DNA of 64,000 nt from Beijerinckiaceae bacterium (lineage in GTDB: Bacteria; Pseudomonadota; Alphaproteobacteria; Rhizobiales; Beijerinckiaceae), in contig CANGBC010000010.1 of the NCBI GenBank assembly GCA_947452005.1, positions 20,549 through 84,548 of the forward strand, written 5' to 3'. Under the pieces are notes generated by a model, which was not told the DNA's origin, did no database searches, and saw only the letters and a list, made by a program, of their open reading frames with translations. Shown in pieces: positions 18,504 to 26,340 of this stretch. Numbering within the stretch: position 1 is the stretch's first letter; every line of letters begins with the position of its first letter. Made by a program: the position numbers and the translations under genes.

Positions 18504-18836
18504 ATGGAAAGCCGCACCGCCAAATTCCGCATCGGCCAGGTTGTGAAGCATCGGAAGTTTCCCTTCCGGGGCGTGATCTTTGATGTCGATCCCGTCTTCA
18601 ACAATACCGAAGACTGGTGGCTGGCCATCCCCGCCGACGTGCGCCCGACCAAAGACCAGCCCTATTACCATCTGCTCGCGGAAAACGCGGAGACGGAATA
18701 TATCGCCTACGTATCAGAGCAGAACCTTCTGCCCGATGACAGCGGCCAGCCCGTGCGCCACCCGCAAGTGCGCGACATGTTCGAAGTCGGGCGCGATGGC
18801 AGTTACAAACTGCGCGCCACGAACCAATTCTCCTGA
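18504..18836 (+). CDS. hspQ: Heat shock protein HspQ
   Basis: A 110-residue protein of the HspQ/YccV family, which binds hemimethylated DNA in vitro and acts as a specificity factor for Lon in enterobacteria. The conserved core is readable: AKFRIGQVVKHRKFPFRGVI, FDVDP, NTEDWW, DQPYYHLL, YVSEQNLLPD. Length is typical. It is followed by a bidirectional terminator. Presence in the same window as lon is notable only in view of the known HspQ-Lon link; the genes are 12 kb apart. Confidence 0.95.
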   Translation: MESRTAKFRIGQVVKHRKFPFRGVIFDVDPVFNNTEDWWLAIPADVRPTKDQPYYHLLAENAETEYIAYVSEQNLLPDDSGQPVRHPQVRDMFEVGRDGSYKLRATNQFS

Positions 18837-18841
18837 CAAAA

Positions 18842-18867
18842 AAACGGCGGCCCGAGAGCCGCCGTTT
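18842..18867. terminator. Bidirectional terminator between hspQ and ialB-like gene
   Basis: A 10-bp stem AAACGGCGGC/GCCGCCGTTT with a 6-base loop and A/T flanks between convergent genes. Confidence 0.85.
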
Positions 18868-18891
18868 CTGATGTGCGAAATAGAAGACCGC

Positions 18892-19590
18892 TTACTTGGC
18901 GGCGGGTGCTGCACCCGGCTGTGCTTCAATTGCCTTGCGCTGCTCTTCCGCGCGCTTCTGCAATTCCTGCTCAAGCTTCTTCTGCTGGTCTTCAAGAACC
19001 TTGGGATCAATCGGCGCGCCGTCAAAAGCTTTGGCAAAGCCCGCCAGCGGCAGCACGAAGTTCACTTCGTTATTGGCCTGGTTCTTCACCATGACATTGA
19101 GCGACGTGCCCTTCTTCATCTGATCGATGGTCGGGCCCTTCACCTTGGATTCAGCAAAGCAGCCGTTCGGGAAGCAGATTTCAAAGCCGCCTTCCTGCGT
19201 GGCGCCCTTGTCGATCGAGAAGCGGAAGCCCGGACGCAGCATCAAAGCCACCGGCAAAAGCAAACGCACGATGCGCTGATCGTCGCCCTTCACGTCATAG
19301 ACAGCGAGTGCGAGCACCGGCGGCTGATCAGCAGCCTGACCGAAATCACGCGTCGTGTAGCAAATATCTTTGCCTGCCGCCTGATCGCGGCCGCAGACCT
19401 TGGTCCATTCACCTTGCGAAGGCTGCAGCTCAACGCGCAGCGGACCCTGCGGGGCTTGCGCGGGGGCAGCTGGCGCCGGGGCGGCCGGCGGAGTCGCGGG
19501 CTTCTGCTGGGCGAAGGCGTCAATGGCGCCCGAGAGCAACAGGCTCGCGGCCAAAGCGGCAGCGCCGAGGCGCTTGGTGGACAGGGACAT
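18892..19590 (-). CDS. Invasion-associated locus B (IalB) family protein
   Basis: A 232-residue exported protein. Residues 1-27 are a signal peptide (LGAAALAASLLLSGAIDAFA), followed by a Pro/Ala-rich linker (QQKPATPPAAPAPAAPAQAP), the IalB core with WTKVCGRD, CYTTRDFG, LRPGFRFSID, FEICFPNGCFAESKV, and a Lys/Glu-rich C-terminal coiled segment (EDQQKKLEQELQKRAEEQRK). Four core cysteines fit two disulfides in the periplasm. In Bartonella the family aids erythrocyte invasion; in free-living relatives its role is unknown. ATG at 19590 with GGAAG upstream is preferred over the longer frame at 19617. Confidence 0.9.
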   Translation of the reverse strand: MSLSTKRLGAAALAASLLLSGAIDAFAQQKPATPPAAPAPAAPAQAPQGPLRVELQPSQGEWTKVCGRDQAAGKDICYTTRDFGQAADQPPVLALAVYDVKGDDQRIVRLLLPVALMLRPGFRFSIDKGATQEGGFEICFPNGCFAESKVKGPTIDQMKKGTSLNVMVKNQANNEVNFVLPLAGFAKAFDGAPIDPKVLEDQQKKLEQELQKRAEEQRKAIEAQPGAAPAAK

Positions 19591-19818
19591 TGATCTTCCT
19601 TTCATGACCGGCCTCATGCGACCGAAAAGCTTGCGTCACCGCTCATCACGTCTGATTGCGGCGAGAGATAGGCGTGGCGCTTCTTTATCCCCTTCGGGCG
19701 AAGCTTTCCAGACCTCCCCTTGGCTATCCTCAGAAAGCCGCGTCTCCAGAGCATGAGGCAAGGGATTGGCCGCCCGGGCCGACTTTCGCCACCTCCCGCC
19801 AGCCCCTAGTGTCCCCCC

Positions 19819-21648
19819 ATGAGACCCCGCGCGATTCGCCTTGCGGCCCTGGCCTGCCTTTTGTGGGCCAGCGCCATCAGCCCCGCCCCGGCCGGTGAGA
19901 CCACCGGCCCCCGCCATGGCATTGCCATGCATGGCGAGCCTGCTTTGCCGCCCGATTTCACCCATCTGCACTATGCCAACCCAGATGCCCCCAAGGGAGG
20001 ACGTCTGTCGATTGGCTTTCAGGGCACGTTCGACAGTCTCAACCCATTCAACCTGAAAGCGGGCTCGACCGCGCAGGGGCTCAACACCAATGTCTTCCAG
20101 ACACTCATGGTGCGCTCGCTCGACGAGCCCTTCACGCTCTACGGATTGATCGCGCAATCCATAGAGACCGATGAAGCGCGAGAACATGTAACCTTCCGGC
20201 TGGATCCCCGCGCGCGCTTTTCAGACGGCACGCCCATCACAGCCGCCGATGTGCTGTTCACCTTTGAACTTTTAAAAAGCAAAGGCCGCCCGCAACAGCG
20301 CGCGGCTTATGCGCAGGTGAAAAAGATCGACGCCAAAGACGCGCTCACGATTGCCTATGATCTCACCGGCATAGACGATCGCGAATTGCCACTCACGCTG
20401 GCGCTGATGCCCGTCTTGTCCCGCCAGCACACAGATGCCGAGCGTTTCAATGAGACGAGTCTCGATATTCCGTTGGGCTCTGGCCCCTATCGCATCGATT
20501 CCATCAAGCCCGGCGAAATCCTGAACCTGAAACGCAACCCCGATTATTGGGGCAAGGACCTGCCGGTTCATCGCGGCATGTTCAATTTTGACGAGATCCG
20601 CATCGAATATTTTCGCGATGCAGCCGCTCTCTATGAAGCGTTCAAAGGCGGGTTGGTCGATTATCGCGAAGAGACCAATCCGACGCGTTGGCTAACCGGC
20701 TATGATTTTCCGGCGATGAAATCTGGAAAACTCATCAAGGAAAGCCTGCCCATCGGCGTGCCCAAGGGCATGACAGGCTTTGCTTTCAACACACGCCGCC
20801 CCCTGTTCAAAGACGCGCGCACACGCGAAGCCCTTGGCCTGATGTTTGACTTTGAATGGGTCAATGCCAAGCTCTACGGCGGACTTTATCAGCGCACCAA
20901 AAGCTTTTTCGATGACAGCGACCTCTCCTCGCATGGGCGCGCGGCATCCGCGCATGAGCGCGCGCTTCTTGCGCCCTTCCCCGGCGCTGTGCGTGCTGAC
21001 ATTCTCGAAGGCCAATGGGCACCGCCCAAGACCGATGGTACAGGCCGCGACCGCAGCACCGCGCGACGCGCGCTTGATCTGTTGAAAGAGGCTGGCTTCA
21101 CGTTGAGCGAGGGCGTGCTGATAGAGCGCGCCAGCGGCAAGCCCGTCGACTTTGAAATAATGGTCACTGATCGAAACCAGGAACGGCTCGCGCTGAATTA
21201 TGCGGAGTCACTCAAGCGCATTGGCGTCATCATGCGCGTGCGGCTGGTGGATGAAGTGCAATATCAGCGTCGCCGCCAGAAATTCGATTTCGACATGATG
21301 CTCGGATTTTGGGCGGCCTCCGCATCACCGGGCGCCGAGCAGCGCGGCCGCTGGGGATCAACCAGCGCGCAACAAGAAGCCTCGTTCAATCTGACAGGCG
21401 CGGCCTCGCCCGCCATTGACGCCATGATTGCAGCGCTCCTTGCGGCCAAGACGCAGGCTGGCTTTACGGATGCCGTGCGCGCTCTTGACCGCGTTCTGCT
21501 TTCGGGTTTTTACATCGTGCCGCTGTATCATGCGGCTGATCAATGGTTCGCCCATTCGACAAACTTGGCGCGCCCGCAGCGCAGCGCGCAATTTGCAGCG
21601 CCCCTTTTCGGGGCCACACTCGACACCTGGTGGCGCAAGGCGCCGTGA
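19819..21648 (+). CDS. YejA-like extracellular solute-binding protein (family 5)
   Basis: A 609-residue periplasmic binding protein of the oligopeptide/microcin C type. A signal peptide covers residues 1-25 (LAALACLLWASAISPAPAG). The start HGIAMHGEPALPPDFTHLHY, ANPDAPKGG and NLKAGSTAQGL match YejA-group proteins, and the SBP_bac_5 signature ARFSDGTPITAADVLFTFE is present. No permease or ATPase genes are adjacent, so it either works with a transporter elsewhere or belongs to a split operon. The DsbA-family gene follows after nine bases and is probably co-transcribed. Confidence 0.9.
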   Translation: MRPRAIRLAALACLLWASAISPAPAGETTGPRHGIAMHGEPALPPDFTHLHYANPDAPKGGRLSIGFQGTFDSLNPFNLKAGSTAQGLNTNVFQTLMVRSLDEPFTLYGLIAQSIETDEAREHVTFRLDPRARFSDGTPITAADVLFTFELLKSKGRPQQRAAYAQVKKIDAKDALTIAYDLTGIDDRELPLTLALMPVLSRQHTDAERFNETSLDIPLGSGPYRIDSIKPGEILNLKRNPDYWGKDLPVHRGMFNFDEIRIEYFRDAAALYEAFKGGLVDYREETNPTRWLTGYDFPAMKSGKLIKESLPIGVPKGMTGFAFNTRRPLFKDARTREALGLMFDFEWVNAKLYGGLYQRTKSFFDDSDLSSHGRAASAHERALLAPFPGAVRADILEGQWAPPKTDGTGRDRSTARRALDLLKEAGFTLSEGVLIERASGKPVDFEIMVTDRNQERLALNYAESLKRIGVIMRVRLVDEVQYQRRRQKFDFDMMLGFWAASASPGAEQRGRWGSTSAQQEASFNLTGAASPAIDAMIAALLAAKTQAGFTDAVRALDRVLLSGFYIVPLYHAADQWFAHSTNLARPQRSAQFAAPLFGATLDTWWRKAP

Positions 21649-21657
21649 GAGAATTCT

Positions 21658-22299
21658 ATGCCAACACTTGAAATTGATGTCGTCTCGGATGTCGTCTGCC
21701 CATGGTGCTATTTGGGCAAACGCAAGCTCGACGCCGCGATGAAGCAAGTTGCACCATTTGAGTATGACGTGCGCTGGCGGCCCTTTCAGCTGGATCCCAC
21801 CATCCCGCCAGAGGGCATTGCGCGCGTTGACTATATGTCGCGCAAATTTGGGCCTGAGAAAATCGCAGCCATTCACGCGCGCCTCGAAGAGGCTGGCAAG
21901 GAAGATGGAATTGCTTTCGCCTTTGACAAGATCACACGTTCGCCCAATACGCTCGATGCGCATCGCCTGATCCGCTGGGCGCAAGGCAGCGGCAAGCAAA
22001 GCGAGATCGTCGAGCGTCTGTTCAGCAATTATTTCGTCGAAGGTCAGGACATTGGTGACCGTCAGGTGCTCATCGACATTGCGCGCGATGTCGGGCTTGA
22101 TGTCGATCTCATCACGCGTCTGTTTGTCGAAGGCGTCGATATTGTGCCGGTGCGCGAAGAAATCTCCACCGCCGCCCGCATGGGCATTTCCGGCGTACCG
22201 TTTTTTATTTTCGGCGGCAAATATGCGGTGTCAGGCGCACAACCCGTGGACGCGCTGGTGGGTGTGATCTGGAAGGCCGGGAGCGAGTTGGAAGGGTAA
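21658..22299 (+). CDS. DsbA-family oxidoreductase (FrnE-like)
   Basis: A 213-residue thioredoxin-fold protein with the active site Cys14-Pro-Trp-Cys17 (SDVVCPWCYLGKRKL) and the cis-proline region GISGVPFFIFGGKYAVSGAQ. No signal peptide is visible, so it is probably cytoplasmic, like FrnE and 2-hydroxychromene isomerase-related members. The helical insert has DPTIPPEG and HRLIRWAQ, usual for the group. It lies nine bases after the YejA-like gene and before a REP-like element. The natural substrate is unknown. Confidence 0.92.
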   Translation: MPTLEIDVVSDVVCPWCYLGKRKLDAAMKQVAPFEYDVRWRPFQLDPTIPPEGIARVDYMSRKFGPEKIAAIHARLEEAGKEDGIAFAFDKITRSPNTLDAHRLIRWAQGSGKQSEIVERLFSNYFVEGQDIGDRQVLIDIARDVGLDVDLITRLFVEGVDIVPVREEISTAARMGISGVPFFIFGGKYAVSGAQPVDALVGVIWKAGSELEG

Positions 22300-22307
22300 G
22301 CGCCCTC

Positions 22308-22400
22308 GCTCGTCATTGCGAGGAGCCGAAGGCGACGCGGCAATCCAGAGGCCTCACGTGGAGCCTTCTGGATTGCTTCGCTGCGCTCGCAATGACGAGC
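22308..22400. repeat. REP-like dispersed inverted repeat, copy 2
   Basis: Arms at 22308-22350 and 22366-22400 (CTCGTCATTGCGAGGAGC... and ...TGGATTGCTTCG...GCAATGACGAG) form a long imperfect hairpin between the convergent dsbA-family and mfd genes, where it could end both transcripts. Confidence 0.88.
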
Positions 22401-22404
22401 GTCT

Positions 22405-25400
22405 TCAAGTCGCCTTTTTCTTCTCGGCAATCGCCACCAGCGTCCGCAAGATCTGGCGCGTGCCTTCGAGCCGCTGCGCGGGCGTTTCAAAATCACGCAT
22501 GAAGACCACGCGCATGTCAGGGCGCACTTTTGCGTCTGGTCCCTGCTCGGCGAGAAAGCGCACGAGACCTTGCGGATTGGCGAAAGAATTGTCGCGGAAG
22601 GCCAAAATAGCGCCCTTCGGACCGGCATCCACCTTCTCGACATGGGCACGGCGGCAAAGCGCTTTGATCGCGACCAGCTTGAACAATTGCTCGACGATTT
22701 CAGGCGGTGGGCCAAAACGGTCAATCATTTCTGCTGCAAAAGTTTCAATCTCTTCATCTGTGCTGAGCGTCGACATGCGGCGATAGAGGCTCATGCGCAG
22801 CGGCAGATCAGGCACATAATCTTCCGGAATCATGACAGGCGTGCCAACCGTAATCGTTGGCGACCATTGTTCTTCTTCCGGTGCCTCGAGCCCTTCCTTC
22901 AGTGCGTTCACGGCATCTTGCAGCATCTGCTGATAAAGCTCGTAGCCGACTTCCTTGATATGGCCCGATTGCTCATCGCCCAAGAGATTGCCCGCGCCGC
23001 GAATGTCGAGATCATGGCTCGCGAGCTGGAAGCCTGCGCCCAACGTATCAAGCGATTGGAGAACCTTCAGGCGCTTTTCAGCCTGCGGCGTGATGGTGCG
23101 ATTGGCGGGCGTCGTGAACAAGGCATAGGCGCGCGTTTTGGAGCGCCCCACACGTCCGCGCAGCTGATAGAGCGCGGCAAGTCCAAACATATCCGCCCGC
23201 CAGATGATCATTGTATTGGCGGTGGGAATATCGAGGCCTGATTCCACAATCGCGGTCGAGACCAGAATGTCATATTTGCCGTCATAGAAGGCTGACATTT
23301 TATCTTCGAGTTCACCTGCCGCCATCTGGCCATGGGCCACAACGCATTTAGCTTCCGGTACGGCTTTGCGCAGGAAGGCTGTGACATCTTCAATGTCTTC
23401 GATACGCGGGCAGACAAAGAAGCTCTGACCACCGCGATAGCGCTCACGCAGCAAAGCCTCGCGCACCAGCAATTCATCGAAGGGCGAGATGAAGGTGCGC
23501 ACAGCCAGACGATCAACAGGTGGTGTGGCAATGATCGACAGCTCGCGCACGCCGGTCATGGCGAGCTGCAAGGTGCGCGGGATCGGCGTGGCCGAGAGCG
23601 TCAGCACATGCACATCAGCCTGCAGGCTCTTTAAGCGCTCTTTATGCGCCACGCCAAAGTGCTGCTCCTCATCGACGATGACGAGGCCCAGATCCTTGAA
23701 CTCAATGCCCTTGCCCAGCACCGCATGGGTGCCGACAATAATATCGACCGCGCCCTCTGCCAGCCCCTGCTTGGCCAGCCGCATATCAGCGGCTGTGACC
23801 ATGCGCGACATTTGCGCGACCTTGATCGGCAGGCCTGCAAAGCGCTGCGAGAACGTCTTGTAATGCTGGCGCGCGAGCAAAGTGGTGGGCACAACCACAG
23901 CCACCTGCTTGCCATTGATGGCAGCAGCAAAAGCTGCGCGTAGCGCCACTTCAGTTTTGCCAAAGCCCACGTCACCACACACGAGACGATCCATCGGGCG
24001 ACCGGCCGCAAGATCTTCCAGCACGGATTCAATCGCATGCAGCTGATCATCGGTCTCGTCATAAGGGAAGCGGGCACAAAATTCTTCGTACAACCCTTCA
24101 GGGGGAAGCAGTTTGGGCGCTTCGCGTGTCATGCGCGCAGCCGCAATTTTGATCAGCTCATGCGCCATTTCGCGGATGCGCTTCTTCATCCGCGATTTGC
24201 GCGTCTGCCAACCCACGCCACCCAATCTGTCAAGCTGGGCTTCTGTATCTTCCGATCCATAGCGCGACAAAAGTTCGATATTTTCGACCGGCAAGAACAG
24301 CTTGTCGCCGCCCGAATAGTGAATTTCGAGGCAATCATGCGGCGCGCCCGATACGTCGATCGCTTTCAGCCCCTCAAAACGCCCAATGCCGTGATCGACA
24401 TGCACAACCAGATCGCCCGCCGACAGCGAGGCGACTTCGCTCAGGAAATCTGCCGCCTTTTTCGTGCGGCGGCGCTGGCGCACCAAACGGTCGCCCAGAA
24501 TGTCCTGCTCGGACATGACAACCAGATCGCCCGCCTCAAAACCCTGTTCGAGACCGGCAACAGCAAGGGCCACTTTTTGTGGAGTCACGCCCAAGGCTTG
24601 CGTGAGCGACGAGACAGCTTCCGTGCCCTTCAGCCCGTGCTCACCCAGCACCGAAGCGAGACGATCACGCGACCCGTCCGACCAACCCGCCAGAATGACG
24701 CGACGCTTGTCGGCCTGCAGCCCGCGGATATGCGCCACCACGGCCTCGAACACATTGATATTTTCGTCAGCACGCTCAGGCGCAAAATTGCGACCAAGCC
24801 TTGCGCCGCAATCAAAAATGCCGCGCGCCTCAGGTTGCGCAAACGGCGTCAGTTTGATGCAGACGCGATCATCCAGCGTTTTACGCCAATCTTCTGCTGA
24901 AAGATAAAGCTCAGACGGCGGCAAGGGTTTGTAGGGCGAGCGGGCCGGGTCAGCATCATGCTGCTCCTTGCGCGCATCATAATAATCCTTGACCAGCGCC
25001 AGTCGCTCGCCTGCTGCATCATCGACCAAGTGATCGAGGAAAAGCGGCGCATCGCCGACATAGTCGAACAATGTGTCTGTCTGCGTAAAAAACAGCGGCA
25101 GCCAATGTTCCATGCCCGCATGGCGGCGGCCTTCGCTGATCGCCTCATACAGACCGTCACCACGCGTCTGCGCACCAAAATGCGCGACATAGGACTGACG
25201 GAACCGGCGCATGCTCTCGCTGGTGAGTTGCACCTCACTCATCGGCACAAGATCAAGCGCGCGCAATTGGCCAGTGGTGCGTTGTGTCTCTGGATCAAAA
25301 GTGCGGATTGATTCCAGCGTATCGCCAAAGAAATCGAGCCGCACAGGTGCCGCCATGCCGGGCGCCTGCAGATCGAGAATACCGCCACGCACCGCATATT

Positions 25401-25920
25401 CGCCGGTTTCGCGCACAGAGCTTGCCCGCAAGAAGCCGTTATTCTCGAGCCAGCGCACCAGCTCGTCCATATTGACCGCATTGCCGGGCGCAGCCGAAAA
25501 ACTTTCCGCTGCAATCCATTTCAGCGGCGACACACGCTGCAAGAGCGCGGCGACTGTCGTGGAGAGCACACGCGGGCGCTCTTCGGAGGATTGCGATTTG
25601 GCAAGTCGCGCCAGAACCGTCACGCGGCGCGCGGCAATCGCCGCATTGGGCGAGACGCGATCATAGGGCTGGCAATCCCATTCGGGAAAATCAAGCAGCT
25701 CCAATTCGGGCGCAGCAAATGTAAAGGCTTCCTGAAACGCACGCGCCCGCTGGCTATCACGCGCCACATGGACGAGCACAGCCGCGCGCCCATGCGCTTC
25801 CCCTGCCATCAGGCGTGCAAAATCAGCCGCCACAAAGGCATCGAAACCATCAGGCACCGAGCTCAGCGTCAGACTGCGTCCGGCTTTGATCTCGGCGAGC
25901 GCTTTTTTGAAATCTGTCAC
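22405..25920 (-). CDS. mfd: Transcription-repair coupling factor Mfd
   Basis: An 1171-residue DNA translocase that removes stalled RNA polymerase and recruits UvrA. Domains in order: UvrB-like N-terminal part (residues 1-330), RNA-polymerase-interacting CarD-like domain (near 490: GDLVVHVDHGIGRFEGL), RecG-like helicase lobes with Walker A GDVGFGKTEVA, DEEQ box (IVDEEQHFGV), motif VI LRGRVGRSKTRAYA, and the C-terminal TRCF domain. Length is typical. It is followed downstream by a REP-like element and preceded by sdhE, 10 bases upstream, on the same strand. Confidence 0.97.
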   Translation of the reverse strand: MTDFKKALAEIKAGRSLTLSSVPDGFDAFVAADFARLMAGEAHGRAAVLVHVARDSQRARAFQEAFTFAAPELELLDFPEWDCQPYDRVSPNAAIAARRVTVLARLAKSQSSEERPRVLSTTVAALLQRVSPLKWIAAESFSAAPGNAVNMDELVRWLENNGFLRASSVRETGEYAVRGGILDLQAPGMAAPVRLDFFGDTLESIRTFDPETQRTTGQLRALDLVPMSEVQLTSESMRRFRQSYVAHFGAQTRGDGLYEAISEGRRHAGMEHWLPLFFTQTDTLFDYVGDAPLFLDHLVDDAAGERLALVKDYYDARKEQHDADPARSPYKPLPPSELYLSAEDWRKTLDDRVCIKLTPFAQPEARGIFDCGARLGRNFAPERADENINVFEAVVAHIRGLQADKRRVILAGWSDGSRDRLASVLGEHGLKGTEAVSSLTQALGVTPQKVALAVAGLEQGFEAGDLVVMSEQDILGDRLVRQRRRTKKAADFLSEVASLSAGDLVVHVDHGIGRFEGLKAIDVSGAPHDCLEIHYSGGDKLFLPVENIELLSRYGSEDTEAQLDRLGGVGWQTRKSRMKKRIREMAHELIKIAAARMTREAPKLLPPEGLYEEFCARFPYDETDDQLHAIESVLEDLAAGRPMDRLVCGDVGFGKTEVALRAAFAAAINGKQVAVVVPTTLLARQHYKTFSQRFAGLPIKVAQMSRMVTAADMRLAKQGLAEGAVDIIVGTHAVLGKGIEFKDLGLVIVDEEQHFGVAHKERLKSLQADVHVLTLSATPIPRTLQLAMTGVRELSIIATPPVDRLAVRTFISPFDELLVREALLRERYRGGQSFFVCPRIEDIEDVTAFLRKAVPEAKCVVAHGQMAAGELEDKMSAFYDGKYDILVSTAIVESGLDIPTANTMIIWRADMFGLAALYQLRGRVGRSKTRAYALFTTPANRTITPQAEKRLKVLQSLDTLGAGFQLASHDLDIRGAGNLLGDEQSGHIKEVGYELYQQMLQDAVNALKEGLEAPEEEQWSPTITVGTPVMIPEDYVPDLPLRMSLYRRMSTLSTDEEIETFAAEMIDRFGPPPEIVEQLFKLVAIKALCRRAHVEKVDAGPKGAILAFRDNSFANPQGLVRFLAEQGPDAKVRPDMRVVFMRDFETPAQRLEGTRQILRTLVAIAEKKKAT

Positions 25921-25930
25921 AACAATCCTG

Positions 25931-26227
25931 TCAGCCGAAGATCGGGCCCGCGTGATTGTGGAACTCTTTCAGCTTGCGGAAGAGCGGCGTGTTAAATTCG
26001 TCAGGCGTAGGCGCCTCACCCGTGATGAACATCAGCACATCGCGATCGGGCAGATCCATCAACGCCTCAAAATCATCAAGCTCGGCATCGGTGAGCTTGG
26101 CCATCTCGCCGTCGGCAAACTTTCCATAGAGAATGTCCATCTCGCGCATGCCGCGGTGCCAGGCGCGATAAAAGGCGGCGCGGCGGCGATCATCGAGACC
26201 AGCGCTGGAGATCGTGGATTCGGTCAC
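25931..26227 (-). CDS. sdhE: Succinate dehydrogenase assembly factor SdhE
   Basis: A 98-residue protein that promotes covalent attachment of FAD to SdhA. The signature RGMREMD (RGxxE) and the acidic ADGEMAKLTDAELDDFEALM stretch followed by LPDRDVLMFITG are diagnostic. GTG at 26227 with GAGGA eight bases upstream gives MTESTISSAGLDDRRR, the usual start; the longer ATG frame at 26272 adds an unsupported extension. It lies 10 bases from mfd on the same strand and divergent from recG, a common alphaproteobacterial order. Confidence 0.92.
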   Translation of the reverse strand: MTESTISSAGLDDRRRAAFYRAWHRGMREMDILYGKFADGEMAKLTDAELDDFEALMDLPDRDVLMFITGEAPTPDEFNTPLFRKLKEFHNHAGPIFG

Positions 26228-26340
26228 GGGCGAATTCCTCACAATAATGATAGCGCCGGACGGCCAAACCACCCTGCGTTCCCCCCTTTATAGGGCAGGT
26301 GCTTGCGCCTGTCAGGGGGTTGGCTAAAGCTAGGGGCGAA

